Below, piece by piece: positions 17,367 to 25,222 of a stretch of DNA of 64,000 bases. Source of the stretch: Halioxenophilus sp033283405 (GTDB lineage Bacteria > Pseudomonadota > Gammaproteobacteria > Pseudomonadales > Cellvibrionaceae); NCBI RefSeq assembly GCF_033283405.1, contig NZ_JAWMQR010000001.1:186001-250000 (forward strand), read 5' to 3'. Position 1 is the stretch's first letter. Every line of letters starts with the position of its first letter. The notes beneath the pieces are model-generated. The model was given only the letters and a program-made list of their open reading frames with translations, was not told the origin of the DNA and did no database searches. Made by a program: the position numbers and the translations under genes.

Positions 17367-18521
17367 TTGAACAGCTTTGAATTTGTTACCGCAAAAAAAA
17401 TCATCTGGGAAATCGGTACCGTAAAAAATATTGCCGAACACTGTGCGGCATTAACTATTAAGCGGCCGATGCTGGTCACAGACTCCGGCGTTATCGCCGC
17501 TGGTATTGTTGATCAGGTGCTGTTGCCGCTGCAGGCGGCGGGTATTGAGCCGCTGTTGTTTGGCGATATTCAACCAGACCCACCAGAAGCGGTGGTGTTG
17601 GCGGCTGTAAAATTGGCCAAAGAGCATAACATTGATGGTGTTATTGGCCTGGGTGGCGGCAGCAGTATGGATGTTGCCAAGTTGATTGCGGTTTTGGCCG
17701 GCTCCGAACAACCACTGCAGGCCATTTATGGGGTAGATAACATTCGCGGTGGGCGTCTGCCACTGGTGTTAATTCCGACCACCGCCGGTACCGGCTCGGA
17801 GGTGACCACTGTCTCTATTGTTACCACCGGTGCCGCCACCAAGTCGGGTGTGGTTTCGGCAACCTTGTTGCCAGATTTAGCCTTGCTGGATGCTGAATTG
17901 ACGCAAGGGCTGCCGGCGGCGGTGACAGCGGCTACCGGTATCGATGCCATGGTGCATGCCATTGAAGCCTTCACCAGCCGCCATAAAAAAAATATCTACT
18001 CCGATATGTTGGCGATCAAGGCGCTCAATTTATTAAGCCAAAATATTGAATCCGCCGTGCACCATGGTAGCAATCTCGAAGCCCGCGCCAATATGTTGTT
18101 GGGGGCCATGATGGCCGGCCAGGCATTTGCCAATGCGCCGGTGGCTGCGGTGCATGCACTGGCCTACCCACTGGGTGGTAATTACCACATCCCGCACGGG
18201 TTGAGTAACTCCTTGGTTCTACCCCATGTGCTGCGTTTCAATGCGCCGGCGGCAGCCGGGCTTTACGCAGAACTATTGCCTTGCGTTGGCAATAGTGAAC
18301 AGGCGACAAGTGTCGAACAGGGCGCAGCGCGGTTTATTCAGGTTATGGACGAATTAATTACCAAGGTAGAACTGCCCAAAAGTCTGCGTGCGATGAATAT
18401 TCCCGAGCAGGAACTGCCCAAGCTCGCCGACGAGGCGATGGCGCAGCAGCGGTTATTGGTGAATAACCCAAAAGAGGTAACTCGAGACGATGCGTTGGCA
18501 ATTTACAAAGCGGCCTATTGA
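17367..18521 (+). CDS. Iron-containing alcohol dehydrogenase
   Basis: A protein of about 384 residues in the group III iron-dependent alcohol dehydrogenase/maleylacetate reductase family. It shows the nucleotide-binding GLGGGSSMDVAK, PTTAGTGSE, the metal region TGIDAMVHAIEAF, and HALAYPLGGNYHIPHGLSN with the ligand histidines. I prefer TTG 17367 (product begins MNSFEF) because AAAGGTGG lies 5 bases before it; GTG 17358 is the alternative. It would reduce a ketone or aldehyde, or a maleylacetate-type intermediate, with NAD(P)H. It is 74-83 bases after the transporter and 70 bases before the lyase gene. The full HxxxH plus HGxSN set favours an alcohol dehydrogenase. Confidence 0.88.
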   Translation: MNSFEFVTAKKIIWEIGTVKNIAEHCAALTIKRPMLVTDSGVIAAGIVDQVLLPLQAAGIEPLLFGDIQPDPPEAVVLAAVKLAKEHNIDGVIGLGGGSSMDVAKLIAVLAGSEQPLQAIYGVDNIRGGRLPLVLIPTTAGTGSEVTTVSIVTTGAATKSGVVSATLLPDLALLDAELTQGLPAAVTAATGIDAMVHAIEAFTSRHKKNIYSDMLAIKALNLLSQNIESAVHHGSNLEARANMLLGAMMAGQAFANAPVAAVHALAYPLGGNYHIPHGLSNSLVLPHVLRFNAPAAAGLYAELLPCVGNSEQATSVEQGAARFIQVMDELITKVELPKSLRAMNIPEQELPKLADEAMAQQRLLVNNPKEVTRDDALAIYKAAY

Positions 18522-18591
18522 GGCCTGCCGGTGTTGTGCTGCGCGCGAGTTTAGTTTTGTTAGATCAATAGACAAGTGATGGAATTTTAAA

Positions 18592-19452
18592 ATGGCTAAT
18601 CCGATACTTCGCGAAAAAATTCGTAATGGTGAGTTTATTTTTGCTCCCGGTATCCACGACATGATTACCGCGGTAGTCGCTAATAAGATCGAATTTGATG
18701 TGGTTTATGGCACAGGCTACTGGCTGACCGCTTCCGCTTATGGTCTGCCCGATGCCGGTATCGTCAGTTACACCCAGATGGTCGACCGCATGCGCACTCT
18801 GGTGCAAACCAGCAATGCCGCGGTTATGGCCGATGCCGACACCGGTTTTGGTGGCCTGCTGAATGTGCATCACACGGTGCGTGGTTACGAAGAGGCGGGT
18901 GTCTCCGCGATCCAGATTGAGGACCAGCAGTTTCCCAAAAAGTGTGGCCACACCCCTAACCGCATTGTGATTCCGGCCGAGGAGATGGTTGATAAAATCC
19001 GCGTTGCGGTAGAGGCGCGCCGAGATCCCAACATGCTGATTATTGCCCGTACCGACTCACTGCAATCTGAAGGTTTGTCTGCCGCTATCGCCCGGGCCCA
19101 AGCCTATAAAGAGGCCGGTGCCGACATCCTGTTTGTGGAGGCACTGGAAAGCAAAGAAGAGATGAAGACCGCCTGCGCGGAAGTGGATGCGCCGATGATG
19201 GCCAACATGGCCAACGGTGGCCTAACGCCAATGCTGACCGCCGCAGAGATGCAAGAGGTGGGCTTCTCGGTTGCCATCGCGCCCTCGTTGACCAGCCTGG
19301 CGGCTGCCCACGCCATTGAAAAGGCACTGCTTGCCATGAAGGCACAAGGCAGTGCCGAACCCGAAGGTGTGCCGATCAATAACTTTAAAGAGTTCTGCTC
19401 GCTGATCGGTTTCGAAGAGGTTTGGGCTTTCGATAAAAAGTGGGCGAAGTAA
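18592..19452 (+). CDS. Isocitrate lyase/PEP mutase-family C-C lyase
   Basis: A 286-residue TIM-barrel protein. DADTGFG at 81-87 binds Mg2+ and KKCGH at 116-120 carries the catalytic C118, which marks a lyase (isocitrate, methylisocitrate, 2,3-dimethylmalate or oxaloacetate-type) rather than a PEP mutase. The C-terminal half has the MANMANGG substrate motif, as in dimethylmalate/methylisocitrate lyases. It would split a substituted malate or citrate to pyruvate or glyoxylate plus an acid. As the fourth gene of the plus unit, next to a maleamate-amidase-like gene, it probably performs the last carbon-skeleton cleavage of the pathway. Confidence 0.88.
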   Translation: MANPILREKIRNGEFIFAPGIHDMITAVVANKIEFDVVYGTGYWLTASAYGLPDAGIVSYTQMVDRMRTLVQTSNAAVMADADTGFGGLLNVHHTVRGYEEAGVSAIQIEDQQFPKKCGHTPNRIVIPAEEMVDKIRVAVEARRDPNMLIIARTDSLQSEGLSAAIARAQAYKEAGADILFVEALESKEEMKTACAEVDAPMMANMANGGLTPMLTAAEMQEVGFSVAIAPSLTSLAAAHAIEKALLAMKAQGSAEPEGVPINNFKEFCSLIGFEEVWAFDKKWAK

Positions 19453-19468
19453 CGCATTAATGGTTAAC

Positions 19469-19542
19469 GCGGTCACCCCGGCCATGCCTTGTTGTACAAG
19501 GGCCTGTGGTGGGCTGTGGTGCTTACCCTCAGTGGTGACCGC
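19469..19542 (+). other. Structured intercistronic RNA segment
   Basis: GCGGTCACC (19469-19477) and GGTGACCGC (19534-19542) are perfect 9-base complements enclosing 56 bases, which themselves contain the hairpin CCTTGT-TG-TACAAGG region (19487-19501). The segment lies in the 107-base gap between the lyase and the amidase genes. It may be a processing or stability element; I see no known riboswitch consensus. Confidence 0.45.
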
Positions 19543-19559
19543 TAGATGAGTAAACAGTT

Positions 19560-20192
19560 ATGACCGATAACCTGGATGATAATTATGCGAATGTCTATGG
19601 CAATCGCATCGGCTATGGCAAAAAGCCGGCCCTGTTATTAATTGATTTTGTAGAAGCTTACTTCGATAAGAGCTGCGATCTCTACGCCGACGTGGAAGAT
19701 GCACTGGCCAGTGCTACCCGGGTGTTAGAGGCCGCTCGCAAGGCGGGTATTCTGGTGGTTTATACCAACGTGGTTTACCACCCCAGTGGCATTAATGGTG
19801 GCCGCTTCTTTGAAAAAGCCAAACCGTTACGCTACCTGGTGGAAGGGCACCCTATGGGCGCCTGGGCTGGCAGTTTGGCTCCAGCCGCCAACGAACTGGT
19901 GGTTTCCAAGCAGTACCCCAGCGCCTTTTTTGGCACCTCGCTGGCATCGACGCTGACGGCGGCGGGTATCGACAGCGTGATTCTCACCGGCTTAACCACC
20001 AGTGGCTGTGTGCGTGCCAGTTGTGTGGACGCCAGCTCCCACGGTTTTATCCCCATTGTGGTGGCAGAGGCGTGTGGCGACCGCCACGAAGCGCCGCACA
20101 AGGCCAACCTGTTTGATATGAATGCCAAGTATGCCGATGTGGTGAGTGAGCAGGAGGTATTGCAATACCTTGAGGGTTTACAGGCCAGTTAA
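19560..20192 (+). CDS. Isochorismatase-family cysteine hydrolase (maleamate amidase-like)
   Basis: A 210-residue cysteine hydrolase with the family triad D29 (LLLIDF), K117 (VVSKQY) and C150 (TTSGCVR) and the cis-peptide stretch before the cysteine. Relatives include N-carbamoylsarcosine amidase, ureidoacrylate amidase and maleamate amidohydrolase (NicF); the length and the GRFFEKAKPLRYL region fit the amidase group better than true isochorismatase. It would release ammonia from an amide of a short dicarboxylate. It is last in the plus unit. The stop codon lies in the loop of GCCAGT-TAAC-ACTGGC (20184-20199). Confidence 0.87.
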   Translation: MTDNLDDNYANVYGNRIGYGKKPALLLIDFVEAYFDKSCDLYADVEDALASATRVLEAARKAGILVVYTNVVYHPSGINGGRFFEKAKPLRYLVEGHPMGAWAGSLAPAANELVVSKQYPSAFFGTSLASTLTAAGIDSVILTGLTTSGCVRASCVDASSHGFIPIVVAEACGDRHEAPHKANLFDMNAKYADVVSEQEVLQYLEGLQAS

Positions 20193-20597
20193 CACTGGCA
20201 ACCTCTGTTGTGGTGCCCGGTGCTGTGGTTACAGTCGGGCATCGCAGACTCCCATGGGTGAGTAGCTGGCCGGGCAAATTGGCTAAGGGCTCCCAGAACC
20301 AGTCCACCCACGACTCCCTGTGTGGCTGTTGAATAGAACAATAATATAGATATCGCGTACCTACCTATTCAGTAATCCCAACTCCTATTCTTAGCTGGCA
20401 CCGGTATGGTGCAATTTTCGTTCTGCCGCCCCTTAAAAGATCTATTGATATGGAAATATATCAAAAAGATTCGCCCGCGAGAGTTAGAAAAGAGGAGTTT
20501 CGCTCTATTTCAGCCCTGGTAGGGATATTGCTACGTGGTGAAACCTGTAAGCGAGGCGAGAACGCCTTGCGTTCGTTGAACCAGAGAACTACATTGC
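20193..20597. other. Leader region of the FNR-like regulator gene
   Basis: A 405-base region without a convincing gene. After the amidase stop there are hairpins at 20184-20199 and TGCCCG...CGGGCA at 20214-20241, possibly ending the upstream unit. A 20-base palindrome lies at 20445-20464. A short frame at 20450-20692 overlaps the regulator in another frame and has no supporting features. Confidence 0.5.
20445..20464. promoter_or_regulatory. Inverted repeat upstream of the regulator gene
   Basis: TTGATAT-GGAAAT-ATATCAA is a perfect 7-base inverted repeat 133 bases before the regulator start. The outer TTGAT and ATCAA equal FNR half-sites, but they are 10 rather than 4 bases apart. It could be an autoregulatory operator with altered spacing. 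Confidence 0.4.
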
Positions 20598-21305
20598 ATG
20601 AACACCCAATTTATTCCACGAAAAGCGTACCGAGTACCAGCTACGATGCTCTTCGACGATTGCACTCTGTTCCACGACATGACGCCAGATGAACTAGAGC
20701 GCCTCAGCAGCTTCGCTGAGATCAAAAAGTTCAAAGCGGGCGACTTTCTCTTCTTCCAGAATGCCCCGGCAGGCGAGGTCTATAACGTCATTTCGGGCTC
20801 CATTGAAGTGGAGCGCATCTCCTGCAATGGCCGCCGCCAAATTCTCAGCTTTCTCTTCCCGGGCGATTTTGTTGGGCTGACCAGCTCCGACCGCTACGAC
20901 TACGGCGTAAAGTGTTTAACCGATGCCGAGCTGTTCCAATTCAACCGCAAGCGCCTGTACGCCTTGGCCGAAGAGGTGCCCAACTTAAAGTCCAACATCA
21001 ACCAGGTGAGCTCTAAGGTTTTCTCACGGATATTGGATCAGCTCTATATTCTTGGCCAGAAAAAAGCCCACGAAAGACTCTGCTTCCTGTTTATGCTGCT
21101 GTTGGAGCGGCAGCCGGGTGCGACACCCGAGCGGATCACCTTGAGCATGTCCCGGCAGGATATGGCCGACTATTTAGGGCTCACCATTGAGACGGTCAGC
21201 CGCTCTCTGGCCAAGCTGAAAAGCGATGGCTTAATCACCACACCCACCTTAAACAGCGTGCAAATTCTAGACTTGGATGCCATCGAAGAGCTCGCCCATA
21301 CCTGA
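20598..21305 (+). CDS. Crp/Fnr-family transcriptional regulator
   Basis: A 235-residue regulator with an N-terminal cyclic-nucleotide-binding-type beta roll (about 20-120), a dimer helix (about 125-165) and a C-terminal winged helix-turn-helix (184-210: SRQDMADYLGLTIETVSRSL). The recognition helix ETVSR matches the ExxSR pattern of FNR, which reads TTGAT half-sites. It lacks the FNR N-terminal cysteine cluster (cysteines only at 22, 76, 106, 162), so it does not hold the usual oxygen-sensing iron-sulfur cluster; the signal is unknown, perhaps an effector bound in the beta roll. It sits between the island and the amine oxidase region and is the likely controller of both. Confidence 0.9.
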   Translation: MNTQFIPRKAYRVPATMLFDDCTLFHDMTPDELERLSSFAEIKKFKAGDFLFFQNAPAGEVYNVISGSIEVERISCNGRRQILSFLFPGDFVGLTSSDRYDYGVKCLTDAELFQFNRKRLYALAEEVPNLKSNINQVSSKVFSRILDQLYILGQKKAHERLCFLFMLLLERQPGATPERITLSMSRQDMADYLGLTIETVSRSLAKLKSDGLITTPTLNSVQILDLDAIEELAHT

Positions 21306-21335
21306 TTGGTCAATACAAGTAATCCCTCATATAAC

Positions 21336-21367
21336 CCCGCGGTAGAGCGTTAGCGCGCCGCGGGTTT
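21336..21367 (+). terminator. Intrinsic terminator after the regulator gene
   Basis: CCCGCGG (21336-21342) pairs with CCGCGGG (21358-21364), followed by TTTCATTC. The stem is GC-rich, the loop is 15 bases and the U-tract short, so termination is probable but not certain. Confidence 0.5.
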
Positions 21368-21438
21368 CATTCATGATCTGTTTATCTCCCCTGCGCTAGA
21401 CTGCACTGACTACCCCGCGCAACGGCCAATTTTTGCTT

Positions 21439-21452
21439 TTGATATTTATCAT
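21439..21452. promoter_or_regulatory. FNR-type operator upstream of amine oxidase
   Basis: TTGAT-ATTT-ATCAT matches the FNR consensus TTGAT-N4-ATCAA at 9 of 10 positions. It lies 77 bases before ATG 21529, a normal activator position (near -40 relative to a start about 30-40 bases before the gene). The adjacent FNR-like regulator gene ends 134 bases before it. This is the best of the FNR-like sites in the window. Confidence 0.55.
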
Positions 21453-21528
21453 TGTTGGGGGGTGGGGTCACTCCTAGTATGGTGACCACGATAGATGAAT
21501 TAAAACCCTGTTCCCAGGCGATGTGTTT

Positions 21529-22968
21529 ATGGAAAAGAAGCTAATTAACCGGCGGCAGCTGATCAAAGGCGGCGCTCTTATGGCAGGGGCCAGTATGCTG
21601 CCTCCAGTTGTTTGGGGCAGTAGTAAGAGCGATGTGATTATTATCGGTGCCGGTCTTTCTGGGCTTTATGCCGCCACTATGCTGGAGCAGGCGGGCCTTA
21701 CGGTGACTGTGCTTGAGGGTAATAACCGCATTGGTGGCCGTTTGTTCACCATGGACGATGTGCCTGGCAAACCCGAGGCCGGTGGCCAGACCATCGGCCC
21801 AACCTATGGTCGCATGATCTTTACCGCCATGCGCCTGGGTGTGGAGTTGGGGCAGGTCAATTTCGGCCTGGGTAGTGAGCCGGTCCGACAGGTACTTTAC
21901 GCCGGTGGTGATCGGGTCTTGCCGAGCGAGTGGGCCACCTCACCCCATAACCCCTTCCCGGAGCAGTATAAGGCGGTTCTGCCGGATCAGTTGCTGATGC
22001 GATTGATGGGTAAACCACCGTTTGATTCGGTTAGTGAATGGCTGACTCCGGAAAAATTTTCCCTCGATTACCCGGTTGCGGAGTTCCTTAAGCAGCAGGG
22101 TATGGATCAGAAAGCCATTGACTATATGGCGATTAGTAACAATTACGGGCGCACATTGGAGGAGTCTTCACTGCTGTTCCTGCACCGTAATAATCAGATG
22201 ATTTACGACTCTATCGGCACTCCGGGTGGCATCAAGACCGTGATTGGTGGCAATCAACGCGCGCCCGAGGCGATGGCCGCGGCCTTGCGAACCGATGTGC
22301 AGATGGGCAAGAAGGTCAGCTCAATTGTCGAGCGCGGCAATACTGTAGAGGTGCAGTGTACTGATGGCTCCAGCTACTCGGCTAGCTATGTTGTCTCGGC
22401 CATACCATTGACCACCTTACGGGATATCGCGATTGAACCAGGGTTGCCGGCACTGCAGAGCGAGGCGGCGGCCAAGGTGGCCTACGGTCAGGTGTATCAG
22501 GCTCACTTTGTTGTTGAGCAGCCGTTTTGGGAGGGCAAGGGCTTCCTGCCGAATGTCTGGTCGGACTCCCCCATTGAGCGGGTCTTTGCCAGCGACCCCG
22601 GCTACACCGGTAACATCACCAATTTGACGGTATGGATCAACGGCATAGCCACCGAGATGGTCGACGCCATGCCGGAAAAAGAGGCGCGACTTTTTATCGA
22701 GAAAGAGTTTGCCAAAGCGCTACCAGAGTCTAATGGAGCGGTGCGGCTGGCCAAGTTACATTCCTGGCAGAAACAGGAGTTTGTGCGGGGCTCGTTTGCG
22801 GTGTGGACGCCAGGACAGATCAGCCGCTACGGCCAGATCATCGCGCAACCCTCGGGCCGCTTGCACTTTGCCGGTGAACACACCGCGCAGTGGACCTCCG
22901 GTATGGAAGGCGCCCTGGAATCTGGTGAAAGGGCGGCGATGGAGATCTTGGAGCGGGTGGGCGCTTAA
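21529..22968 (+). CDS. Tat-exported flavin amine oxidase
   Basis: A protein of about 479 residues of the flavin monoamine oxidase family. The N-terminus NRRQLIKGGALMAGASMLPP carries the twin arginine and hydrophobic stretch of a Tat signal, so it is exported folded with FAD. VIIIGAGLSGLYAATMLE and the GNNRIGGRLFT segment bind FAD; the C-terminal FAGEHTAQWTSGMEGALESG is the family's second flavin motif. It would oxidise an amine to an imine in the periplasm. ATG 21529 is preferred to GTG 21523. The next gene encodes a c-type cytochrome, which suggests cytochrome rather than O2 as electron acceptor, as known for NicA2 with CycN. Confidence 0.9.
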   Translation: MEKKLINRRQLIKGGALMAGASMLPPVVWGSSKSDVIIIGAGLSGLYAATMLEQAGLTVTVLEGNNRIGGRLFTMDDVPGKPEAGGQTIGPTYGRMIFTAMRLGVELGQVNFGLGSEPVRQVLYAGGDRVLPSEWATSPHNPFPEQYKAVLPDQLLMRLMGKPPFDSVSEWLTPEKFSLDYPVAEFLKQQGMDQKAIDYMAISNNYGRTLEESSLLFLHRNNQMIYDSIGTPGGIKTVIGGNQRAPEAMAAALRTDVQMGKKVSSIVERGNTVEVQCTDGSSYSASYVVSAIPLTTLRDIAIEPGLPALQSEAAAKVAYGQVYQAHFVVEQPFWEGKGFLPNVWSDSPIERVFASDPGYTGNITNLTVWINGIATEMVDAMPEKEARLFIEKEFAKALPESNGAVRLAKLHSWQKQEFVRGSFAVWTPGQISRYGQIIAQPSGRLHFAGEHTAQWTSGMEGALESGERAAMEILERVGA

Positions 22969-23054
22969 TCCCGCTCGCCCTGTAGTTACCAGGCAGAAAA
23001 TCAGTTCGCCGTGTTCGTTTAAAAATGAGCCGGCTGTTTAGGTAGGTGAAGAAG

Positions 23055-23354
23055 ATGATAAAGAAAATTGTAATTGCGTGCATGGCCGTTGCCTCTATGG
23101 CGGCATTAGCCGATGAGAGTATCGATAAGGGCAAGCAGCGGGCTGCGGTCTGTGCCAGCTGTCACGGTGCGGTGGGTATTAGTAATGGCCCGGTGTGGCC
23201 CAACCTGGCGGGTCAAAAGGCCGGTTACCTCATGAAGCAGTTGAAGGATTTTCGCTCTGGTACGCGTAAGGATCCGATGATGAGCGCTATGGCAGCGCCT
23301 TTAACCGACGAAGATATTAAAAATCTTGCCGCTTATTACTCCAGTCTGAAATAG
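23055..23354 (+). CDS. Class I c-type cytochrome
   Basis: A protein of about 99 residues: a signal peptide (MIKKIVIACMAVASMAALA), then one heme-binding CASCH motif and a late methionine cluster (MMSAMAAPL) that supplies the axial ligand, as in cytochrome c553/c4 domains. ATG 23055 has AGGTGAAG just upstream; GTG 23046 is the alternative. It is exported by Sec and receives heme in the periplasm. It follows the amine oxidase by 86 bases and is the likely acceptor of its electrons, passing them to a terminal oxidase. Confidence 0.9.
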   Translation: MIKKIVIACMAVASMAALADESIDKGKQRAAVCASCHGAVGISNGPVWPNLAGQKAGYLMKQLKDFRSGTRKDPMMSAMAAPLTDEDIKNLAAYYSSLK

Positions 23355-23660
23355 GCCAGGAGTCTCTCCTCGAAAATTCGCGGCAGCCTCCAGATCCTCG
23401 GTGGTTGCCGGTGATATTCCTAATTTGAATTTACCCGCCAGGTTAATCGCTACACTTGGTCGTTCTAATTGGGTTATTCCTCGCCTGGGTCTTCAAATAG
23501 GGTCGCCCCCTACGTCTCTACTGCAATCTTGGCTCCGGTCACAGCGTTTGGTTCTTGTCTAAGTTGCTTGATGGTTTTGATTATTGTTAATGCCCGGCAA
23601 TTTTCCAGCCGCTATTGTTGGTCTCTGAAACTGCACAACAACTCTTATAGAGGATGAAAG
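23355..23660. other. Intergenic region before membrane protein
   Basis: 306 bases without a convincing gene. A CGGCA...TGCCG stem around 23383-23410 could end the cytochrome transcript. TTGAT-TATT-GTTAA at 23577-23590 is an 8-of-10 FNR-like match 71 bases before the next start. Confidence 0.4.
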
Positions 23661-24341
23661 ATGTTTATTACAGAGCTAGCAGTGCTGCGTTGGATACATA
23701 TTATCGCCGTAGTCTATTGGCTGGGCGGTGAGTGGGGTGTTTTTCAAACCTCTTTCAATATCGTCAACAGAAAATTGCCGATGGAAGAGCGTCGTCGCCA
23801 TATGGAAACCGCTTATCGAATCGATATTCTTGCCCGCACTGGTATTCTGCTTCTGCTTCCTCTGGGCCTGCACATGGGCACTTTTTGGGGGGTTCAGCCC
23901 TACGGTGGCTGGGCATTGGTAGCGGTCTGGTTGTTCTTTGGTGCCTGGTTGCTACTGTGCTGGTCTGCCTTCTTCTTCCGTGAGACCGATCGCGGCATTA
24001 TGCTCACCAAAATCGATGAGGCGATTCGATTTTTTGTTATTCCTGCTCTGTTTATTGCCGCCGTCGCTTCGTTGCTGGGCTATGGGCCCTTTAATGCGGA
24101 AGTGGGGCAGAAATGGTTCTCTGCCAAGGCCCTTATCTTCTCTCTGCTGTTGATCATTGGTCTGAAATTGCGCTTTGTTATGCGTGAGTGGACCACCATT
24201 TTCAGACAGCTTGCCGTCAAAGAAGATGCCGAATTGGAAGAGAAGTTGCTGAAGTCTATTCGCTTCTCGCGCAAGTTGGCTTACCTCTACTGGGTGGGGA
24301 TTGCCACGGTCGCTTTCCTCGGCTCCACCAAACCATTCTAA
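23661..24341 (+). CDS. Polytopic inner-membrane protein, unknown
   Basis: A 226-residue protein with about five or six membrane segments (near 8-25, 57-75, 82-105, 127-147, 153-172, 205-222). Several histidines lie in or next to segments (H13 in RWIHII, H72 in GLHMG), so a heme-b or quinone-linked role like CopD/DUF2269-type proteins is possible, but I do not recognise the family with certainty. GAGGATGAAAG directly precedes ATG 23661. It follows the cytochrome and precedes exported proteins; electron transfer to the quinone pool would fit the context. That is inference. Confidence 0.75.
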   Translation: MFITELAVLRWIHIIAVVYWLGGEWGVFQTSFNIVNRKLPMEERRRHMETAYRIDILARTGILLLLPLGLHMGTFWGVQPYGGWALVAVWLFFGAWLLLCWSAFFFRETDRGIMLTKIDEAIRFFVIPALFIAAVASLLGYGPFNAEVGQKWFSAKALIFSLLLIIGLKLRFVMREWTTIFRQLAVKEDAELEEKLLKSIRFSRKLAYLYWVGIATVAFLGSTKPF

Positions 24342-24379
24342 GTAACGCTAAACGAACGCTAGATGGGAGTTTGTGGCTG

Positions 24380-25090
24380 ATGCAAACCAAGATTAAAACT
24401 CGGCTAATTAACTGGTCGGCGATTCTCTGGTCGATGATGGTGCTGTTGCCGTTGTCTGTGGCTCACGCCGACAAACTCTCTGAAACTCCATTCTGGACAT
24501 TAAACAGCGGCTTGTGGTTGAGTCAAAATACCTATCTGGGCAGTGATCTCGAATACAAGATTAAATCCTACAGCAGCATTGTGGATATCGCTGTTAGTGC
24601 CAACGGTGTGGTTATTGTTGAGCGTAAATTTTACCCGCCCGGCGCCTTTCACGGTAAAGCATTGGGCTTGGATATTGCCGACGACGTTGGTGTTGAGCTG
24701 TTGCAAACCACGCGTTGGTTGGCAGAAGGGGATGATGGCCGTGTGGTGGCAGAGGGTGATGTTCCGGGCCCCTATCAATTTAGCATCACCCCTTATACGG
24801 GCGATACTGCTGTTCTAGCGGTTACCAATCGTACCACCAAGAGGGACAGCTACCGCATGATGATCTCCCTGCCTTCGCCGAATTATCGCTATGTTGTCAA
24901 CATGGGCATTGATGATGGTTCAAAAGATGGATCAATCGGCGCTTTACGCGGTCTATCGTTTTTTAACGGCCAAAAAATTACCCAAGAATCTTTAACCGAC
25001 CACGTGAATAAACTTCGACAACTGCACCAGATCAAAGCGCAGGTGTTGGCCAATCCGGATGGCAGTTTTGAGCTTGCCAAGCGGCAATAA
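24380..25090 (+). CDS. Exported protein, unknown
   Basis: A protein of about 236 residues. Residues 1-31 form a Sec signal peptide (SAILWSMMVLLPLSVAHA). The mature part is beta-rich, with no recognised catalytic motif. I chose ATG 24380 (GGGAG upstream) because the longer frame from 24188 lies inside the previous gene and the signal peptide begins here. It lies 38 bases after the membrane-protein gene, so both are probably cotranscribed and may work together in the periplasm. Confidence 0.75.
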   Translation: MQTKIKTRLINWSAILWSMMVLLPLSVAHADKLSETPFWTLNSGLWLSQNTYLGSDLEYKIKSYSSIVDIAVSANGVVIVERKFYPPGAFHGKALGLDIADDVGVELLQTTRWLAEGDDGRVVAEGDVPGPYQFSITPYTGDTAVLAVTNRTTKRDSYRMMISLPSPNYRYVVNMGIDDGSKDGSIGALRGLSFFNGQKITQESLTDHVNKLRQLHQIKAQVLANPDGSFELAKRQ

Positions 25091-25100
25091 ATATTTATGG

Positions 25101-25149
25101 GCTCAAAATTTGGTTTTTGAGCAGCATTCAAAAAAGTGAGTTTGAATGC
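25101..25149 (+). other. Two tandem hairpins after an exported-protein gene
   Basis: GCTCAAAA-TTTGGT-TTTTGAGC (25101-25122) and GCATTCAAA-AAAGTGAG-TTTGAATGC (25124-25149) lie one base apart, 10 bases after the stop codon. Neither has a U-tract. They may protect the 3' end or separate expression of the following DUF1838 gene. Confidence 0.5.
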
Positions 25150-25222
25150 AGAGAAAATTTCGCAATTTCAAGATGTGTAACGTTTATTGCTAACTTGTAT
25201 TAATAAAGAGACAGAGGTTGAA

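Noticed and set aside
211..20192. Direct assignment as a nicotinate or nicotine pathway
   Set aside because: No 2,5-dihydroxypyridine dioxygenase or molybdenum hydroxylase is present, and the isomerase-like protein lacks its cysteines.
20450..20692. 80-residue frame before the FNR-like regulator
   Set aside because: It overlaps the regulator in another frame, is highly charged without pattern and has no ribosome site.
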